A stretch of DNA of 64,000 bases from Parus major (lineage: Eukaryota; Chordata; Aves; Passeriformes; Paridae): positions 112,680,323 through 112,744,322 of the forward strand of contig NC_031768.1 of NCBI RefSeq assembly GCF_001522545.3, read 5' to 3'. Within the stretch, counting starts at the first letter, position 1; every line of letters begins with the position of its first letter. The position numbers and the translations under genes are program-made. Shown one piece after another: positions 12,206 to 25,000 of the stretch. A model generated the notes under the pieces. The model was given only the letters and a program-made list of their open reading frames with translations. It was not told the origin of the DNA and did not search any database.

Positions 12206-13931
12206 TTTTGTTGTTTGTTTTTTTTTAATTAACCCATTTAAACAAATCCATTTTTTGAAAATCCTAAAACCCTTTGAGGGCTTTTTTTTCCATAGGAAAA
12301 AGTAAACAATGCCCACAGTAGCAGGGAAGCCACACAAAGGTTGGTTGCCACAAAAAAATCCCAGGTGAATGGAGCACACCAGAACCACTGTTAATAATTA
12401 AATTGGGTCTAAAGGACATCACTGATACCAACATTCCCAAGCAAGGGGGCTCCAAAGCTCACATCCAGCTTTCCACAAGCAGCAGTGATTACCAGGGATA
12501 GCAGCCTTTGTAATTCCCTTAATTTACCACAGAAAATTTCCCACCTTTCCAAGACTCCACATTAACCCTGAAGCAGTAATTTAACAACAATATCACCTAG
12601 TACACAGCGCATTCCTTAACACCTCATAGATCCTACAGGACAAGGGATATGACATCCTCATTCTTTTAGCTGAATCTTTAAAGTATTGACCAATATTCCA
12701 GGGATTTGCCATGGTTTTGTTTTGTCCTTTATAAATCAAACAGTAGCAGAGATTGAAAGCAAAATGTAAGGGTGTAGAACACAATTATGCAAACAATACA
12801 ACATTTTAAGTAATATTTTAGCCATCTTAAAGTGTTTTTAATTTTATAGGGTAAATCTGCTGTTTCATGGTATGGTACTACTTTAAAGCAAGGATATTAT
12901 TTTTAAGAAAAAAAATCTCTATTTTCAACAGGACAGAAAAGCTGGCAGCAATAACGCAAAGTTAAAGGTTGTGTTCGTGTTCAAACATCTGTAGAAAAAA
13001 AAGAAACCCTTCCACAACTCAGGATACAGGTGCCAAAGCACTCACTAAGGGGAAAAACAGTCCATTAGAAAGCAATTTTTCTCTGAAGTTAGAAGGCAAG
13101 CCAACTCTACAAGAGCTGCCAAGATCATCAGAGTCCAACTCAGTTTGACTCTGTTCACATGAAAAAATAAAAGAGAAAAAAAAGAAAAAAAGAAGAAATA
13201 TCTTCCTGCTCATTTAAGAAAGAATTTAACAGGAACAGTTCAGAAAAACAAAATATCATCAAGTCAATCTCCGCTCAGAAAGCACAGACAGAGAAGGAAA
13301 GCTTCTCTTAGGGAGCTTAAAACACGGATTAATTCAGGCTCAACGTTTGCTAAGCACAGGTCCACCCAGAGGAAGTTTTTATGTCGAGGTTTATACATCT
13401 ATTTCACAGTGAAACCCCTGGATTTGGTGTTATCAGACAAACAGAACGAGGCAGAAAAGGCAGTGCCTGGCGCCGGGGGAAAGGAACCATCTGGTCTCTA
13501 CCGCGCCGACACAATAGGGAAGGGGTTGAGTTTGGCAGCTCGGGATTGGGAAGCATATGGTACATTTCCTCTGAACTGGGCATTTTCTGGCTTCCCCCTC
13601 TGTGTCACAACCTTCCCAGCCCGCGTGGGCTTTGTATGAAGCTTTGTCGTGCTGAAAATGAAGGCAGGGAGCAGCGCAGGGTCCTTCCTGTGGGGTTGTT
13701 CCAAAGGAGGGTGAGTGCGGAGGCGAAGCACAAAAATATCTGCCATCTCTTCAGATTGGTGAGTTGGTAATTCTTCTGCTTTCCCAATGGACTGTGGGCT
13801 AATTTCTCACCAGAAGCATGCAATGTCCTCCTATTCTATTCTCAAAATTGGAAAATTCCCAAACCGCTTCCAGGGCAGGTCAAAAAATTAAAAAAAAAAA
13901 AGGGGGGGGGAGGGGAAAAAAAGGGAAGATT

Positions 13932-14057
13932 GAAGTTCCAGCAAATTAGGATTATTTGGACCAATTTTCTTGGGTTCTTATCCTTAAAAAACCAAAAGTT
14001 CAAATCCTAGCAAACTATTATTCGGACCAAATTTCTTTGGGTTCTTATTCTTAAAAC
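13932..14057. repeat. Diverged tandem duplication, unit about 67 bp
   Basis: The segment starting AAGTTCCAGCAAATTAGG and ending GGGTTCTTATCCTTAAAA is followed by a second copy (AAGTTCAAATCCTAGCAAAC to GGGTTCTTATTCTTAAAA). The offset is about 67 bases, with scattered substitutions and small indels. Confidence 0.85.
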
Positions 14058-15375
14058 AGCAAAGGCAATCTTTTATTTGTGTATTTACTGATAGTTACAA
14101 GAGAAGCTCTTGAGCCACAAGTTTATTCATGTATTAATAAAATAAACCAGAGAAGCCTGAAACTCCAAGTCTATGCTGGTAACAAATATATTTTAACATG
14201 AAATGAGCCAAGTACAGGACTGAAATGAGGTCCTTGGAAACAGGTTTGTATTTCACACAGGAGTGTTAAGAGACGACACCTCAGGTGGTTTTGTGCAGCT
14301 TGTTCAGAACAAGGTTTTGCTACGATGCCAAATGGAAGTTGTCCATCACATTTTCAGATCAGCAAATTAAATGAGATAAATGCAGACTTTTGTGGCAGAT
14401 TTTTCTACTCTGATTTCTGGGAGCACCAGTGCCCTGGGCCTGGTCAGCACTCTGGAACATCAAACCAGGCAGAAGGACAGAGAACAAAATCTCCCAGTAT
14501 CAAATACAGCAACAACATCTCAAGTCTGAGGCAAAAAATTACATGCAAAGATTAACATAATGCAAATGAAGTGAGCCCAGAAGGGAATGAGACCATGCCA
14601 GTCCCCACCACACTGATCTCAGCATATCAGCACCCTAATTTAATCCAAGATTACACAGCAGCTACATGAAGCTGTACTATTTCACCCTGCAGCACATCAA
14701 GTATAAGGTATCCAAAGTCAAGCCCTGATGAGTACTTAGAATTCCTATTTTGTATCAAGCAGCAATTTTCACTTTGCAGAGATCAGTATATATTATTTTT
14801 AACCCTTGGATCTAAAAAAAATACAAGGAGGTAAAAATATCCACAACTTCCATGGGTAAGTGTTAGCAACTACAAGGTTATTCCAACAGGAATAGCCTTG
14901 CACCAGATAACCACAAATGATTCCTATTAAAAATGAAACAGATGAGCTGGAGGAAAGGGGAAAACTGCAGACTCTAGTCCTTAAAGTAGAAATAGGATTA
15001 TGCAAAGGGTTCTATTAAGCACACTCACACAGTGAGCAGGGAGAAATAAAGTGGGAAGGGTGAAAGTTTTTAGAAGAAAACAATGATATTTAACATTGAA
15101 ATTGCAAGAGATGCTGTGTAATGAAGCTCCCTCAAAATGAAGAGTCCTTAGAAAAACAGATGAGTTTGATGGCAAAAAGGAAACACACAGAATAATGCAG
15201 AGAAAAATAAATCCACACTGTAATTCAGGAAATTGTGCCACTCTTCAGACTTGAATTCAAAGCAATATGAAAGAAAATACAGGTCTAAACCCTGGAGATA
15301 TCCTTACAACAACAGGAATAAGCCAAAAAATACAGCTATTGAATCTAGTCATCAAAAATATCTCCCAGTGTCTGT

Positions 15376-15428
15376 ATGTATATATTTATTATATTTAAGT
15401 ATATATTGATACATATATTTATATATCT
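15376..15428. repeat. TATA-rich low-complexity tract
   Basis: Degenerate TA-rich words (TATATATTTATTATATTTAA and similar) with no clean unit. Confidence 0.75.
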
Positions 15429-18400
15429 AAAGCAGCTGCACATTGACAGGAGGTGAAATAACCACATCCAAGAATATCAGCATCATACTTAACAAATGTT
15501 TTCTTCTCCAGACAAATGCTTGACAGACTGCAATTAGAAACCCCTCCTAACTTTTTAATTTTATAACATTTCTAGAAGAGTCAGTGGAATCAGTTCCTAC
15601 AGACAGTGTTTTATACAAGGTGCTTGCATTTTATTTCTGGTTCTTGGCCTTTGTACATCTCCAGCAAGTGGAGCTCCTTGTTCTCCTGCACCTGAAAACA
15701 GGTGAGCTTTTCTTCCTTTGGTATACCAAAGACTGGGCATATCACTATTTTGTTAAATGTTAAATTGCTAGTTGTTTCACTGGAAGGTGTCTATATAATT
15801 TCTAAGTCACTCATATAAACACCAAGAATACTGAAATTACACCAGGATTACTTAGATCTAGTAGATAAGCAATTGCTTTCCTCCCTTCTCCAGCATTACA
15901 TTTTCCCCAGGAAATACTATATTTATTTTAAATATTATCTTTAATATTTAAGGTGAAAGAACACTAAAAAGACACCAGGTCACAAGCAAATTCAACAAAA
16001 AAGAATTAAAGAACAACAAGATTTGCTAAAAAATCCTGTTGTTCACTTGCTGCTTCCCAAAGATTTTTCTGTATTCACCAGACACTGAAGCTCTAAGAGA
16101 GCTGAGCAAACTCTTATATTTAGGTAGCAAGACAAAGCATTAATTAACAGTAATATGTTAATTTTAAAACAAAGTCATCTGGTTCTGGATTCTCTGCTGC
16201 TCTTCAAAGGAAAATCATTTCTAAGCTCAATCTCAGCCTCACAGAGAGCCCTGAAAGGTTAAACAAAACCCTCTTCAGTCAAAACGCTTACAACCCTTAA
16301 GACAGCAAGCTATAAATTATTAAGTAGCTTGTCTAATTGCTTCATGATGGCATCCAAAGATTCCAGTCCCCCCTACCCCCATCCCAAGACGCAATTCCAG
16401 CTGGATGCACTTTCAACACAGACCATTATTCACTAGAGTCCTCTCTAATGTTAAAATGAGGTACCAGAGGTCAGGCTCCTAATCAGAAAACAAGAGTGAG
16501 ATTCCCATACCCACATAACATCCTAAATCTTGGAGCTCCATCAGCAAGCTGACAACTGGAAAACCTAGGAAACCTCATCAATAAGTAATGGCAAAAGGGA
16601 TCAGATTGCACTCGACAGCCTGACTTTAAATCCCCCAAATTCAGTCATATCTGGAGACCTGCTCCTATAAGCACTGTGCTGATCCACAGCTGTAAATCAG
16701 GAACTTGGGCTATGAATCAGGCAACTTTCAGGTCTTCACTCTGTGGGCCAGAGTGTAAAACGTGAATCAACTCCCAGTTATTACAGGAGAGACAGGCAAA
16801 GCAGGAAAAAGATCAGAAAAACATTTAAAAAAAAAATATGCCCAGTACATCAACATGCCCCCATTTTCCAATTCACTGGTTTGTTGGGTTTTAAACACCA
16901 CATTTCAGGCAGAGAAAACACACCTTTAATGGCTCAGGGTTTACAAACCATAGCAGGGGTAGCAAATCGAACAAAACAGCTCTTTTTTTAAACTGGGTTA
17001 TAGTAACAGCACTCACAGTTTTATCAAATAGATACACAAATCATCCATTCACACAAAATGAAAAGGGATCTCCAGAATTTAACCGCTGAAGCAGGAAGAC
17101 TTGGCTTTAAACTCTTAGTTTACAGACATTCAGTATTTATTCCTTGCTGCCTATAATGGCATTAATTTTTATTCCAGCAAAACACAACTGCCTGATTTTA
17201 ATGTTCTCCCTCGGCAAAAGATCCATGGCAGATTCTTTGGCAGATATTTCAAGCTTGTTTTACACCAACACTGCTGACTGACAGCTACGTGAGGGACACA
17301 TCAGCCTCTTCCTGAGCAGTTCCAGACCAAACTCCGTAATAATTGCAGTAATATTCCAAAGCTGATACCACTGACACAAATCAATCCCAGTAATGTACAA
17401 TGTTCACTAGGAGCAATTCCAAGTGGTTGCTAACTAAGGGAAATAAAAGAGCTCTGGACCCAATCCATGGGACACGTGCACCAGGAACGAGCCAGAAGCC
17501 AAACAAGGTAGGACAATGTCCATGCAGGATGTTCTTGTCTCAGGAATGTAATTGCAATTGCTGACTGACAGGAACTCCCATCCTCTTATCTGCTGCCACT
17601 GAACAGCAAAGCAGAAATGCCCCTGAGGAGCTGAGAAAGGGCTCAAAAGCACAGTTAAAATCAAATCAATGTGCTTTGGGTCAGTGCAGCTCTTACCTTT
17701 AACTGCTCTGAGAAAGAGAAATGCAGGGGAAGAATAAAACCACGTCCCTCTCATTCATAATTTAGCGATGATTACTTGGCCAGTTGTTTTTTAATACGGG
17801 CAATGCAAGATACAAATATGAAAGTAAAATGGGCAATATGGAAATGTTACTGTCCAGGTTAACCTCTATGTTATTTCTGGCCAACAGAAAGCACAGAAGG
17901 GTTTGTTTTGTTTTCTCATAACGCAGCAATCGAAACTCAGTCTTGGGGCAAAGGTTGAGGTGCCATAAAATGTGGCACCCAGAGTTTGTCCTTCCCACAC
18001 CTCAGCTGGCAAAAGCCCCAAATCTGCACGTAGGAAAACATTGTCTCTTTTCTCCCCCTTTAAAAGTGGAAATTAGAATTAGTTTTTTTATGATTTCAGT
18101 CACAGGAGTACAAGAGATCAAGGACTAACACTGAGACATGCAGAAGTCAAATATGTGAATAGTGAACAAGCTTAATTCTCGTGCTGCAGCCCTGGCAGGG
18201 GTGGTGTCCTCAGCACCCTCCTCTTCTTCCTTCCCTAAGAGGCCAACTGTTTAATTAATTGTTTTACATAGGTGAAATGGACCATTAGAAAACATTAGAC
18301 AACACTTAATTTATCATTTATACAAGGATGAATGCAAATCATTTTGAGGTTTGGGGTTGGTTTGGGGTTTTTTTTTCCTTCCCACACCCCTAATTAATAT

Positions 18401-19719
18401 TCATGAGGATAATTTCACAAAGGCAGTTATAAAACTATGTCAGAAGCAGCTTGAAAATATAGCTGTGCTAACAGAGAAAGAGGAAACTCTGTCCCCCCTC
18501 ACCACCCCTGCGAGGGGGGGATTTAAACCCAACGCAAACATTTACTGAATGATGGGGTTTTATAATATTTTAATCGAGTTATTCATTACACAAAAATAAC
18601 ACTGTGGAAAACCAGATAACGTTATACAAAAGCTAAGTTCATTTGTTCTGGACAGGTGGCCAGTCTGCAACTCCGTGCAGGCATCCAAAGCCCGCCCACA
18701 ATAGCACTAAAGACGATTATGCAAATGTTCCCCATTCCCTGCTATTTTCCCAGGAATGGGAGAAGGGCTCCATGTGGAAGAAGCAATTGTTTCCCAGTCA
18801 TGTGGAAAACAAACCAAGAGAAAGAAGGGAGGGAATGTGAACCGAAGATAGCAACACATCCCTTCTCGGAGCTGGAGATGCCTGGAATGATCCTACCGGA
18901 GCGCGGATAGCAGGGGTCAGAGCCCGAGTTCAGAGCCCAGGAAATGTATTCTTCATTCCATTGGACATTTTCCTTGTGTTCTGCCACGGGACAAAGCAGC
19001 TGAGAGAGAGATGGCAGCTCTCCTTCAGCTTGAGGCACCACTCCAGAGAGAGCGCCGGCACAAGCCGGAGCTTTGGGGAAGATGGGCACGACATCATCTG
19101 GAGATCTGGGAGCCTGGATTCTGGCTGAGCTTCTTCCACTTCCACATCTTGCTCACAGAATAAATAAAATACAAATGTGGAATCTGAGACAATGAATTTG
19201 CTCCACTTCAGTCCTCCAGCGATTATTAATTTTAACTTGTTTCACTAAAATACACTGATGACACGGGTGTAAAATTTATCCTTAAAAACTACTAGAATGT
19301 TTCTTGTATTTCAGGCACAGCTTTTCAAAGCCGTGGCTTGAATCAGCCATTTTTACCTCAAATGCTTTTCACCTCTCCCAAGTATCAATTTTCCACCTAA
19401 TTACTCATGTAGATAACCCAGCTCTTCTTCTGCTGTCCCACTGAATCCCAGGATTCAGTAGGACACAAAAAAGACCACAGGCAAATGACTGTGATCCAAG
19501 TAACCAGAAGCCTGCAACTTTATTAATTATAAGTTAGGCATGACTAATTATAATTCTAAGGGCAGGACTTTCCCTTCCCACAGAGCAGCGGGTACCAAAT
19601 GGATGCCCAGCAGCATCAATGGGTCAGAAGTAGCCACAGATAAACAACCTGTGCCACTGAATTTTACACAGGTTGAGGATTCAGCTCTGCACCTGAATTC
19701 TTTATTCTGTTACTGAAGA

Positions 19720-19882
19720 AATTGTGGCTGGCCCTGGATCCATCCCTGGAAGTGTTCCAGGCCAGGCTGGATGGGACTTGGAGCAGCCTGGGATAATGGA
19801 AAGTGTCCCTGCCCACGGCAGGGGGAAGAATAGGATGAGCTTCAAGGTCCCTTCCAACCCATTCCAGTCTGTGACTGATTCT
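19720..19882 (+). mobile_element. CR1 LINE 3' fragment
   Basis: GGAAGTGTTCCAGGCCAGGC, TGGGACTTGGAGCAGCCTGG and CTTCAAGGTCCCTTCCAACC are sense CR1 3' landmarks. Confidence 0.85.
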
Positions 19883-20536
19883 AAAGGAACCAGGGTTCTA
19901 CAGATGATATCAGAAGACTAAAATAGGAAATAATCATCTGAGCCTTGCTTCAATAAAAATTAAATCAATTTAAAGTCTTCACTTATTCCTCAAAAAAGGA
20001 CATGTCCATCAGATATAGAGTGGGCCTCAAAGCTGGTTGAGTAGAACTTAGAGGAGCAGTGTTAGGGATAATCCATATTTAAAGACTAGTACCTCCTTTG
20101 CTTCATAAGTTTTCATCCTATTCCAGCCCTGTAATTTGAGTCAGTAAAGATGAAATTTTATATAGGAGATGGTTGCCTTTTTTTTAATTTTAATTTTACA
20201 AGTATAACTTTTCAGAACTTGTCTTTTTATGCTTCTTTTTGCTGTACCTCAAAACCCCCTAACCCTTGAAGCAGATTTCCAAAGCCCAGATGCTTTGTTT
20301 TTCCAGTTGATGGAAATTTGGCTCAATTTCCATCACCACCTCTTTTCCATTCAGATCTCAACAATTTTACACTGAACTTAAATTCAGAAGAATTTCTTGG
20401 GCAGTTTCTGACATTACTTTAAAGTGATTTAATCAAATCCTCCTTCTATCAGTGTTGTTATTTTTCCTCATTCAATAGAATTTACAAATAAATCGTGGAG
20501 ACTCTTGCTCATGTGTTCATCACATGTACACAGCTT

Positions 20537-21190
20537 TCACCATGTCTCCTGCCTAGCTGGAATTCCTTCAGGATTTTTCTGACACCCAGAACTCATATTC
20601 TCCCTTTTTCTGCCAAGATACCGAGTGCTCTGCATTTCCAGTAACTCCACTGCTCTCTCCCTGTTTCCTACAGGAACCTCCTGTGGGATCAGCCTACCTG
20701 CTGGCTTCTGGGCACTCTGTAAATCTCCCAAGTATCTCTCACCCTCTGTGTTCTCAATTATTACTTGCCTTTCAGCACTGACATCCTTAGTTCCAGTGCT
20801 CCCCTTCAGACACCTCTTACCTTGCCATATGACCCACTTGTTCTCCACACACTCTTCTGACCATTTCAGTATTTCCAGTTTCAACACCAACTGTCTGGTC
20901 CATCTCTTTGATCTCTTTTGTAATTTCCCCCCTTCAATTTCTAGCACTTCCCACCTCTATTTCTTTGTCTTGGCCTGGTAATATAAAACCTGATCAGCCA
21001 CTGCCATAATCTCATTTTTTATGCTGTTCCACAGCTCTTCACCATTCACTTCTTCTTTCACCGGGGACAAAATTCCACCCCCCAGCTGCTTTGTTTTCTT
21101 TCCTGTATCTGGCTCTTTCCATCTGTGCTTATCGTAGATCTTCATCCCTGACACTTTTTTGGTTGCTGTCAGCTCTGCTGCTGCCAACAC
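20537..21190 (-). pseudogene. Unidentified coding-like relic
   Basis: One minus-strand frame stays open for 654 nt except for a single TAG after QAKTKK (20957-20959). Before the stop it includes VNGEELWNSIKNEIMAVADQ; after it, SEECVENKWVIWQGKRC and EVPVGNRERAVELLEMQ. The composition is rich in Lys, Glu and Arg and is more protein-like than neighbouring frames. A further open stretch upstream in another frame (about 21310-21191, ending LPELPPELE) suggests a frameshift. I do not recognise the family. The ELW-SIK-EI spacing loosely recalls the linker between endonuclease and reverse transcriptase in some LINEs, but that is a guess. A decayed retroelement or processed pseudogene is more likely than a live gene. 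Confidence 0.35.
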
Positions 21191-21871
21191 TCACTCGAGC
21201 TCTGGAGGTAATTCTGGGAGAGAGGAAGCCTTCGACAGCCCCAGGAACATTCCGTGATTTACTGCAAACTCCCTCTGGATTGCCAATCCTTGTTCACTGT
21301 CAGGTGCAATTCACTGAGCCTTTAGAGGATGGGTTTATTCGGAAACTGAACTTTATATTCACTCAGGAAAATAATCAGGAACTTCAGAGAGAGTTAAAAT
21401 AGTGAGCACAAGCAGGGCTAAAATAATATCTGTATTTCCTGTTTTAATTAAAACATGCCTGCAGGGCATGCCATTGATTTTGGCATATGAGAATACCACT
21501 ACCAGCTTAATATATGATGGTACATAATTGGATTTTACTAAAAGTTCTGCTCTTTCATTTAGTAGATTTTAGAAACTAATTATTACTGGCCTTTTGTTCC
21601 AGGTATTCACAACATTGATGGAAGAATAAAAAGCATTTAGGATATAAATAGGAGGACAGAGACAATACTGTTCATTAAAAGAGGAACAAATCCAGCCTGT
21701 TTTTGTAGAGTCCAACCCACAGTCTTCTCTCCAAGATATTTTTCCTGCTCAAAATTCCCATAACCATGACCAGAAATCCCATCACCCAAACGCCACAATG
21801 CTGCTTTCCCTTTCCCTCTCAGGACTGGGCTTCCCCAGCATCCCACGGGTACAACACTGGGTGTACATCCT

Positions 21872-22010
21872 GAAACTGTGGCTGCCCCACCTTTGGAAGT
21901 GTTCCAGGCCAGGTTGGATGGGGCTTGGAGCAACCTGAGACAGTGCAAAGTGTCCCTGCCCATGGGCTTTGAGGTCCCTTCCAATCCACACCATTCCATG
22001 ATTTTATGGT
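21872..22010 (+). mobile_element. CR1 LINE 3' fragment
   Basis: GGTTGGATGGGGCTTGGAGC, then CTTTGAGGTCCCTTCCAATC and CCATTCCATGATTTTATGG, complete to the 3' terminus. Confidence 0.85.
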
Positions 22011-25000
22011 AACACAGATGTTCCTCCCACTCCTCCTTAGCGGTTCCTTGTCAAATGCAGGTGATTAAAGGATGCGTGGTGATTTACACAGCCAGGGACA
22101 TGCTCTGTGACACACACAGCTCAGTGACACACAGGCCTTACACTCACAGCAGCCTCAGCCTACCCCAAAAATTAATAGGCACTTAAAAAAACAAGACAAG
22201 GAAGCAGTAGTAAAAAATTATAGCAAATTATCTTTCAAAAGTCAGTTCCAAATCGCCAATTTTTCTTATTTACATTATTATTATACCTAAAAGAAAACAC
22301 ATTTGCTCCTCTAGCACAGAATTACATGATTAATTTAGCAAAACACATTTGTCAACTCCTTGTTTCACTGTAGGCCTCCAGCCCAATATTTTCTGTACAG
22401 CTACATAGATAGAGCCACCATTCATTATTCAAAGGTTTCTCTGCTGCAAACCAAAGATGTTCTGGTAAATAACAGTTTGGGACTCATTACAAAGTGAGCC
22501 ATGTTTGACTTTTCAATCATCACAGGTAACTCAGTTATTCATTCTTAAAATATTTTTCTCTTTGCATATTATTCAGAGTTCTGCAGAGAAAAACCTTTGC
22601 TACAAGTCATAGGGAGAAGAGGAAAAAGAAATTCATTGTAAATTATCAGCTGCTCCTGGGAGACAGAGACACTGCAGTGTGCCAAGTCAAATTAATCCCA
22701 GACACAAAGATGTGAATAAAGCTTTAAAACCAAGATCAAGCAGGGAAATTAAATAGATCACTCAGAAAAAATAAAACTAACTTCATTTGGTACTGTATTT
22801 TACACGCTGGCCAATGGGCATTTAAAATTCCATGGTTTTGCAAAGGAAAATGCTCTTCACAGGAATGCCTGAAGCCAAAAAGAAGCCAGTGCTGACACAG
22901 AGCCTGGAGAATGCAGATGGGCTTTCTCAAGTTTTATTTTAAGCAAACACATCAAGAGCAAGTTTCTGCTAAGGAAGACCAATGAAATCTGGTTTAAAAA
23001 GATCTGAAACAGAATCAGAACCAAAGTGAACTGCATTCGTATTTAAATCAGCACTGGTAGATAATAGATTTTAAGAAACAACTTTTATTTAGCCCAGGGC
23101 AAGTGGTGAATTTGCAGTCTGGGCTCATCTCTCCACTCCAACCTTTTTTAATCCTGTTTTTCTTTAAATAAACCCTGTGTTTCTGAACAAGCTCAGCTCT
23201 GACATGACTTATTAATTTCCACAGGGCTGGAAGATTAGAAAACATTTATATATTGTTGCAAATTTACACAGTGGTATACAAACACAGAAGGAAACAGATT
23301 CCCTACCTGGAAGCACTTGGAACACAAATAAACTCCCCAAAAACCAGGGTAAATCAGAGTTTGGTGTGACCTGGCAGCTCTAGAAATCAGGGGCACAGAA
23401 AAGTGTCAACTGAGGGCAAAACAGGCAAGAAATTGAGAGGAGTGAACTAAAACCTTATGGAAAGTTAATACACAAGGGCTTGGTGCTTTAGAGATTCACA
23501 AACAAGGAGTTTAAGTGTAAAAAATTAAACAGAAAAATGCTCTGTATCAAATATTTCCATAAATATTGGAAGGAAGTTTTAGTTCAAGTCATTTCATTGC
23601 TAAATAAGGGATTTTAGTACTTTGACAACTGAGAAAGATATTCTGTCACTAATATAGAGGCAAAAATAAATCACAACATACATGAAATATGAAAAAATCA
23701 TCACTGAGAGAGATGACATCTCCCTCTTTTCCAAATGAGAATCTAATTTGTTTGGGAAAGGAAGACAGAAAGGCAGATTTAGAAGTTAAAAACAAATATA
23801 GTGCTGATTAAAGGAAGGGAAGATCTACCTGAAATCACAACATTGCACACAGCAAAAGATGATTCACTGAAACCATCAACATGATATATTCAACATGTGG
23901 GTAAGAAAAGCCAGGGATGACCAAAAACTGAATCACCTATGGCAAAGCTTTCTGAAAAATCAAGCATCATAAAAACAAAGACACCACCTAAAACCACACT
24001 GACAGAATCCCACCTTAGCAGCAGCACATGAATGATTTAATGAGCCTATATGCAAGCAGGGCTAATTATAAAATAATGTGGGGTTGCATGGTATTGATGT
24101 AAATGAGGGGCAATCCACAGCACTAAAACTTTAAACAATACCTTAAAACCATGCAGGACTTTGGTTTGTATCCCAGTCTTCTGCTTCCTGTGAAATCTGA
24201 TCACAATTCATCCTGAGCTTAGAAAAAAACCACTTGCACAAGGTCACCTTGGCACTGGAACTGCTCTGTGGATTTTTATTTTTATTACTATTTGGTAGTG
24301 GATCTGCACGTCCAAGCAAATACATCTTCCAGACACTCTGAAAGGCAGCAGTGGCAGCTCTTCATTTTTGTTGTCATTCCCCACTCCCACAACAGGGAAA
24401 TTTCTGGGCACCTTGCCAAATTATATTTAATTAAAAGCTCCTCTGCTTTTGATTCTTTAGTAACTTGGTTACCAGCTCCATCGACCACTTACGTGGGGAA
24501 AGGAATTTAATATAAAAGTGGTTTTCTCTGGTGTTTACAGAACTGGTGACAGTATAATCTGGAGCAGGGAGACAGCTGGCAGTGCAGTTAGAGAGGGAAA
24601 ACACTGAAAAAGTTGAGATAGAAAAAGACCAAATCAATGGAGCACACTGATGCTGTACAAATGCCATTTATTTTAGTTCATCAGCTGGCAAACCAAAGTG
24701 CTTTCTTCAGCAGACAGGAAGCTCTCCCCGAGAACCTGAATCATTATTTAGTATTAATTTAGTATTAATACCTCAATAATCCATCAATTCCTGTGTTGAA
24801 GCTCCATTTCAAGAAGAAAGAAAGAGAAGATCTTTCATTAATAGAACATCTCCTGCAAAAAGGACATTAAAAGGACACCTCCTCAAAAGAAGGCTGATTA
24901 AACACATTTGTACCGAGGGAAGGTACAAATATTTATTGGATAATAAAAGCTAAAGAGTTTACCAGTTCTTTTTATTTCAAGGCTGGATTGGCTCTTTTTT

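Noticed and set aside
13995..14010. B-box-like GTTCAAATCC
   Set aside because: It is one copy of a tandem duplication, and the other copy lacks the motif. No A box or clover-leaf stems surround it.
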